Shown here one piece after another: positions 57,251 through 64,000 of a DNA stretch of 64,000 nucleotides. The translations under genes and the position numbers were made by a program. The stretch's first letter is position 1; each line of letters begins with the position of its first letter. The notes under the pieces were generated by a model. That model was given only the letters and a program-made list of their open reading frames with translations. It was not told the origin of the DNA and ran no database searches. Origin of the DNA: Mycteria americana (taxonomy: Eukaryota; Chordata; Aves; Ciconiiformes; Ciconiidae); contig NC_134373.1 of NCBI RefSeq assembly GCF_035582795.1, positions 14,096,001-14,160,000 on the forward strand, in the 5' to 3' direction.

Positions 57251-60200
57251 GGCTGTGTTTGCACTTTTAGCACAAACACGGCTGTAGTCATGTGCCCCTC
57301 TGGAAAGACACGTTCCCGTGTGCACAGAAAGGCCCTGTGCTTTAGTTTTCCCCACCCATAGCCGCTCACGATCTCAGCAGGGATTCGGGCTGCTCCCCGT
57401 CGGTAGAATCAAACTCCGGTACGCGTAGGCACAGTGTGCAGGCTTCACTCTCTATTTTAATAGCCCAGGGTATGACATAATGCCGTGGTCTTCTTACGTT
57501 GCAGTAAAACTGCTGCTTTTACGGAGCAAGCACCCAAACACAGCCAGTGGAATTACACCTTCTGGAATCAAATAGGCCCGACAGGAGAGTATGTATTATG
57601 TGGGAATGTGTGCTAGCTGGAGTATCAGCAGAGATGCTAGGATCACTGGCATTGCAAGGTAAGATAAGGGAAGAATTACTCGAGATTAGGTTTGTGTAAG
57701 GAATCATGACTGGCTCCTGATCTGTTTTCTGTTCTGCAAACATTCACTTATGGCCCTGATCCTACAAAGATTTACAGACAAATCTAATTTTAGGCACTGC
57801 ATAATCCCACTAAGTGACTACAAAGAATCACAGTATGTAAGAATAAGAAAGCATGTGAATCTTAGTAGGACCAATACCCATACACTTTAAGCAACAGTAG
57901 TTTTCATCTTGCTACGTTCAAGGCTTATTTATCCAAAATTAGTGAATTAAATTTGGGATTTAAAAAAATCAGAAATCTAAAATGTGAAACAGAGCACTAC
58001 ATAGCAGAGTGAAAGATCTTATCAGTCTACAGTAGGTAGATACATCATTCCTGCAGAACCTTATCGGACTGAAGTCACATTATATGTTAACATTTCATCA
58101 GATGTTTTGAGGTTTCTACTGGGCTTCTGCTAAGATCTTCTGTAATAAAGTTATAGTTCAGTTTAGAAAACAGCAGGCGTTTGTGCTGAGTAGTCACGTG
58201 GCTCTGTAGCGGTACATGTGGTTACAACCAGCCTGTGGGGTCAGCTGTTGTGGCAGGGCTGCCAGGACCTGAGGGTTTGGGTTGCTGTGGTACTTTGCCG
58301 GACTTCAGCATTATTTGGATCATTGCTTCCTTTCCTTCCCCTGCCCCTCTTCCCCTGATAATTAATGTGCCAAACCACTGTGGTCCTGGCTGTTTGAAAG
58401 ACAAGAGGAAGGCTTAATTTGAGGTTCGAAATGAGTTTGATATTAAACACGGTATTTCCATCAATGCCAGCATTCAACCGCTAATAGTTATGGGAAATCC
58501 AGGTCTCACTGTAGAAAGGCTTGTACTGTCCCAGCTGAGCTCTTTGGGTACCATGGTTAGAGACACGGGTTGGCTACAGTCGTGGATCAGGGCTGCTCAG
58601 AAAGCTGTGTGCTGGACAGATTTGGATGTCAAGTATATTTTCTTAAGATCGTGCCGTGATCTTGGGGAAGAAATGTCTCCCATGTTCTTGTGGGAGGTGC
58701 TGTGTTTCTTATCCTCCTTCTGGCCTCTGAGGCAATGGCAGCTGTTATTCCCAGCTGTGGGCTGTGCTGGAGCCTGATCATTGCTTTCTGCTTGGTGTGC
58801 CTCAAAGAAACTACCCTGCAGAGCTAAGTAAAAATTAATTTTGTAGTCTGGCGTAGATAGTAAAGGATTCAGTTATTATATTGCTATTTATACCAGCTAG
58901 TGCTTCATCTAGAAAGGTCCCAAAGTATCTTCTGAGTCCTAGTTGTAAGGAGATAAATGTCTCCATCTGGCTGCCCCCCTTCCGTATGTCCTTCATTGCT
59001 TAAATGCGGCCACCTCGAGGTGCAGCAGGACATTGCTGCACACAACAGCTGAAAGCTCAGCAGCCTGCTTTACAGCAGTCTCTGTAAATGAGTCCTGGAG
59101 GAGCAACATCCCCAAGCACAAAATGTGCCTTTTATTTCTGTTCAGAACTCACAGGGACAAATGGAAAATGGCTTAATTTCTGATCTCTTTAGAAAAAAAA
59201 AAAAAAGAGTCAAGCTTTTAAGGGCTGGCTGTCTTTTCCCTTCAGTGTAGTTTTAGAAAGCGTGGAGTAGGGAGATACTTGTAAAATTTCAGTTTGCATT
59301 AATCAGAAATTTTATTAAAAAGAAAAAAAAGTTTTATCTCACCTGACGCATACAAAGTTCCCCCACATCCTAGAAGGAGACAAGCTGATACATCGTGGCA
59401 GGTACAATTAGAAATATTAGACTGAGTCATGTTGTTTGCTGTTTCTTGAATGTCCAGTTCAATCATGTTTCCTCTTGTACTGGAGGTTTGTGTTGCCCCT
59501 CTTGGATACCCTGTTCACTGACAGTCTCTGTACTCTTTGTGCTGAACTCAGGAGGTAACAGGCTGTTTTGTGGTGTCTGTCTGCCTGGCAGAACAAGCAG
59601 GAGTTTTTGTAGTCAAGGGCAGCATATAAAATGCAAGTTACACAACTTTAGACAAACCTGTACACACAAAGCAAATGAACCCAAGCACAGGAATCATTCA
59701 CCCTCCCTTGGGTCGTTATTTGAGACTACAGGTATGTTTAAGACCACGCATCCGTGCCTCAGGCCAAATCACTGTACTGCTTCATTCTGTTTGTCCACGT
59801 GGATTTTGTGCCTGAAGTGTGGTTTTGAGGTGTTTGCATCCAGATATCTACAGGGGAGGTGCTAGGATGCAGGAGAGCCTCTGTTCCCCTATGCCTGACA
59901 TCCTTCCCTGCAGGTCAGCCAGCCAACAAGCAGCATGCACAAGGGGGTAGTCTGGATTTTAGTCTGATGTAACCTATGAAGGTGCCCACGTGCTGATGGG
60001 TTTGGCGGGCTGGCAGCCTGGGCTGTGTGTCACCATCAGCTAACTTCCCTCCGGTCAGTCTGCTTTGCTTTCTTTTCCTTTCCTTGCCAAGGGTCCTTCA
60101 TCCTTTGCGGAGTCCCAGTCCAGCTACTGAGATTGCAAATGGTTACTCATCCACAGGAAGTGATACAGCCCCTTGTTACTCTCCCAGCCTGGAGGGATGT

Positions 60201-63200
60201 GTGTCAGGTGGCTGCAAGGCAAAGGAGTCAGTGATAAAGATCTCAGGAGAGCTGTACAGCAGTCATTTTCCGGAAAAGAAAAGCTCTCTGTGGTCCATCT
60301 TCCTCCACTGCTGGGTCCTCCTCACCCTCTGGACCCACTTTGTTCTGGTGCAGCAGGCTGTTGTGCGCTTTTCAGCTTAGAGTTTCTTGTGTTTTAATTA
60401 CTGTTTCTGAAGTGCAGTTAAAATTAAAGATAATGTATACTATAAGCACTGTTTATTATTCATTACTGTGTGCTCATCACTGGATGAGCTGTTCTGTGGC
60501 TGTGATGTGTTCGTTCCCCACGCAGGGAGGGTGCCTGGGGAGCTTCCTTGTTAAAGGCACTGGGTCAGATCAGCAGTTGGGGAAAATCTATGCTTCACAG
60601 AGTGAGACTCATGTATCCTTGCTAAGGGTCTGCTTCCCCTCACAGAATATGGCATTTTTCTTCCTCCCTGGTTTCACCTCTTTCTTAATTTCATCTTTTC
60701 TCAGTTGTTTGTTTTGGTTTGCTTTCTGTAGTGTGGAAGAGATCACTGCTGTCTTATAGCTTGACTGCAATTAGGCACCAAGTTAATTGCAGCTGTTCCT
60801 GCTCTTTGCCCCTCCCTAGGTCTAGCAGACAGGATGTGGAAGCTCTTCTTCGCTGATAAATGATGGTGGTTGATTTCATCCTTAAGGGCAATGAGACTAT
60901 AGCAAACAGGTGGGTTTGCAACATGGAAATGGTTGTACTTACATTCACAGTTATCCTGTCTAATGCCTGGCCCTATAGCCAAGCATTCCTGACCAGAAAG
61001 TCTCTCCAGTTTTCGTGAGCTTTTCCTGAATATTGTCAGTGGTTTTGTGCAGGAATATCAGTCAGAAGGTATTTATGTGAGACACTTTAAAATTAGGATC
61101 GTCTGAAAATTTTAAGCAATTAATTTCTCAGTTGTGTATTGGGGAAAGAGGCTTTTGAAGAGGGGCTTTAAAAATGTGATCTAAAGATAATTATCCAGGC
61201 CATGTTGAACCAACCATTGACTATCATATGGCAAGCTCTTTGAAACTGTGATCCCCTGTTCCATATGAAAAGTTTCTTGTAGTTTTATCTTCTTTGTGAG
61301 GCACTGTAAATTTCATCCAGACATTTAAATGATGAATCTAACAAGCTTGTGTGCTGTGTTGCTCACTTGGTGTACACAGCAGTAGGTCACCTGGGGTTTT
61401 GGAATCACTGGGGGAGGAGGCTTGCCGTGTGCTGAGGGAACAAAATACAGCCAGGATACAAGGAAATGTGGTAGTTTGCACGGGGACAGTGTCCCAGCTG
61501 ACACTCGCTCCCTGCAATTGTCCCTTATGAAATTCCTAGCTATCAGTTCCCTCTCCAAATTGAGTATGAGAGGCAAGCAGGTGTGCAGCTTTCAATTGCT
61601 GCTCAGAGAACTGGCCATTGTATGTATGGGATTTGTAACTGCTTGGAGTACAAGTGTTTTGAACCAGGACTGCTCTTTGGTTACATATGGATGGCATGCA
61701 GTACTATGGATCTGACTGGGGACGTTGCTGAGCCTTCAAGCACAGCAGCTATGATACTATGCTTCCTCTACAGCTAAGGGAGACAGGGCTTCTGGCTGGG
61801 AGAAAGACCTAGATGCCATCATGCTTTGAAAGAGCTTCTGGTCAGAACAAGATGTGGAATGTTTCCTGAGTAGGCCTTGCTGTACTGTAAATAAATAAAG
61901 CATCATCTCCTGTCTAGTTACAGCAGGGGGATGCTGGAAAGAGGGCACTCCGCAGTACCTTGCATTGTGCTGCCACTGTCAGTTCTTCAACTTTTTCTGC
62001 AAGCATCCTGTGCCAGCGATGTATAGAAGTGCATAGGCAATGGTAAAGACTTGTGTGTGACAGTCCGCCATCTGTGCATCCTCATTCTCTCTTCTACCCA
62101 TTCAGGTGTGCCCACCTGACAAATACAGCTTAACTTCTTATCTAAAAGGTAGCACCTACATCTTCAGCTTCATAGCTTTTTTCAGGGATTCGCACAGCAG
62201 AGCCTGGTTTTCAGGGACTGTCATTGACCTAAGTGCGTCTCATTTAGATTTTGGGCAATACTTGGCTGATGTGACCCACAGAGCTAGTCAGAGATCCTTG
62301 TAGCAGTGGTTGTTCAAGGTGCCAGTGGGAGACGTTCAGGTCACAGGCTGAGGTTGCTCAGACTGACAGGCAGAAAAGCTCATTAGGTACTAGCTGCTCC
62401 GGCCCCAGTGGATTGTATTCAAAGAGGCTGTACTGTATCTTTTCTTCAGATGACCTGTTGTTCAGACCAGGCTTGTCACAGCCCATAAACTAGACTGTAG
62501 TGGTCCAGGCCTGCAACATAACAGAAATAAAGGTCCCTGAGGCCACTTCAGTTTGCTCTGCTACCAAATTGTTACCCAACTGAAAGCACATCTCTTTCTG
62601 TTTTCCTTGTTGGCATTGGAGTTTCAGCCCACAGTTGCAATGCAGTACAAGATAAGCAGAGCTGGTTCCCACAGCAGGTTCCAGGGTGCTGAGAAGGGGA
62701 TAGAGCAAGCTCTCCAGTGGCTGAGGCACCCCTGCTCTCTATTTGCATACAGATAACTTTTAAAACTCCTCTTCTGCTCTTGAGATAAAATTCTCAAAAA
62801 CACCCAAATCTTTGCCAGAAATTTGAGCCTGAGAGTCATTAGGAATCAATGAGACTTGGGGGACTTTTAACATTATTACCTGCCTTTTGCTATCTTTTGC
62901 TGGCTGAGAGCTCCTCTCATTTATGCATTTCCTCCTGAACGCATTGCTTGTGAACATCGTTGATTGTTCCTTTCTAATTCTGTCTCCAAATACAAGAGAA
63001 AAGGGGAAGTCCCTGTTTATCCATTGTGTGTCACTCATTGTTTTATACATCTCTATTACCAGCATACTGAAGAGGAGGTCCTGTAAGCACCAAAACCAAC
63101 AAGATTGCTTATCAAGTTGTGTGGTGCCTCCTATTGCTCCTTTCTGCTTTCCTCCTCTACTTCCCAGTGTTTTCAGATCCATCTCACACTAACTACTTGT

Positions 63201-64000
63201 GCTGTGGCTAATTTGGAGACCCATGTGGTGGCACTGGCCTCCTGAAAAGGATAAGGGACTGAGTTTTGCCTGCTTCTCCCTTAGCAGGAGGGTGAGTTTG
63301 GGCCTGTTTCCTGTCCAGTGTTGAACAACAGTTCACGAACTGCATCTTTAAGGACACCACTGCTTTGTCACATCTAGTTGAAGTTACCTGTACAGTTCAA
63401 AAGAAAGAGAGAGAAGGAGAATAACTGGCAGGTAGGTAGGGTGGTGGCACAAACCCTGTTTCCTTAGGAAAGCAAACTGAAAGGTGCTTCTTTTATAAAT
63501 ACTTTTTGTATGGATTGGTGAGCTAAATGGATCTCTTCAGTCACTGGTTCCTAGACACAGGCTGGTTCTAGCTTTCTCTCCTGCCTGAGCTAGAATGAAC
63601 AGTCCTGAACATAATATGTAAGCTGGCAGTACACGATGTGTATATCACCTGCAAGATTGCTTTCTACCCTTGCCTTTTCTGTGCTTTTTAATTTTTGCCA
63701 TGCAATGCCTGGGTATTTTCCCTGGCCCGTGGGGATCCAGAAAAGTGCATCAGGAAGTTAAATGATCTCTTCCAGTGTACGTTCCTTGGCATTTGTTGTC
63801 CATGATTTTTCTCTGCTGTCAGACTGTGCTGTCACTTTGGTTAAATCCTTGTGGCTTCTCTAAGGGAAGTAATCTTGGCTAAACTGAACTTCTCTGTCTC
63901 ACGTGGCATGAGCAGCAATCCTTGCTGTTTACCTCAGCCATATGAGTAATGTGACCACTATAAACTTGTGATAGTAAAGACTTTACTCATGTTGTAAGTG
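57251..64000 (+). other. Probable first intron of the gene downstream of the CpG island
   Basis: No coding exon was recognised. I looked for an NBEAL1-like N-terminal start and found none. One open segment at 60092-60380 has protein-like composition and is reported separately. The rest is ordinary AT-rich sequence. Confidence 0.4.

Noticed and set aside
56690-57369. Open frames of 221 and 223 codons on the minus strand and 182 codons on the plus strand
   Set aside because: They overlap in the CpG island. GC-rich DNA lacks stop codons in all frames, and the translations are Ala/Arg/Pro/Gly-rich with no domain.
59395-59865. 156-codon frame on the plus strand
   Set aside because: Cys-rich random-looking translation without a domain. 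It lies in the presumed intron of the next gene.
1-64000. CRISPR arrays, operons, prophage or other prokaryotic systems
   Set aside because: The window is intron-containing vertebrate DNA. No spaced direct-repeat arrays or ribosome-binding-site-led gene runs are present.

Overview
The window is vertebrate nuclear DNA, most likely from a bird. The organism call rests on one confidently assembled vertebrate gene split by GT-AG introns, on very few young interspersed repeats, and on a decayed LTR at about 35.5-36.2 kb that matches a family I know from many bird genomes. I cannot name the species.

Region 1-28.4 kb holds one plus-strand gene, CARF (calcium-responsive transcription factor, formerly ALS2CR8). 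I assembled 14 coding exons between 1032 and 26128. All 13 internal junctions are GT-AG and keep frame, giving 733 codons plus stop, close to the roughly 725 residues of the human protein. The conserved DNA-binding core lies in coding exons 6-10 (12631-17569), and the glutamine/serine-rich tail in exons 12-14 ends with a conserved SUMO-consensus lysine. The promoter and any fully non-coding first exon lie left of the window. The 3' UTR probably runs to an AATAAA at 28403, which follows a perfect 10-bp hairpin.

Region 28.4-56.4 kb is a long intergenic stretch with no gene I can recognise. It contains a decayed avian-type LTR (35475-36177), a probable MIR/L2-type remnant (about 49.0-49.13 kb), a perfect 3 x 23 bp tandem repeat with a palindrome in each unit (40224-40292), a perfect 12-bp-stem hairpin (46490-46516), and a block at 52.2-53.55 kb. 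That block has a consensus TATA box, raised CpG content and dense homeodomain-, FOX- and SOX-like motifs, and looks like a regulatory element. Several short exon-like open segments (32.4, 33.0, 34.3 and 41.8 kb) are recorded as weak leads, because open segments of this size are expected by chance.

Region 56.4-64 kb contains a strong CpG island (about 56.73-57.25 kb) with a splice donor at 57090/57091. It is the best candidate for the promoter and non-coding first exon of the next plus-strand gene. In mammals the gene after CARF is NBEAL1, so that is the expected identity, but no NBEAL1 coding exon was seen. The remaining 6.7 kb would be its first intron, apart from one unexplained open segment at 60092-60380.

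I found no convincing undescribed multi-gene system. The most useful leads are the candidate regulatory block at 52.2-53.55 kb, the hairpin beside the probable CARF poly(A) signal, the two perfect-repeat structures, and the unexplained exon-like segments.
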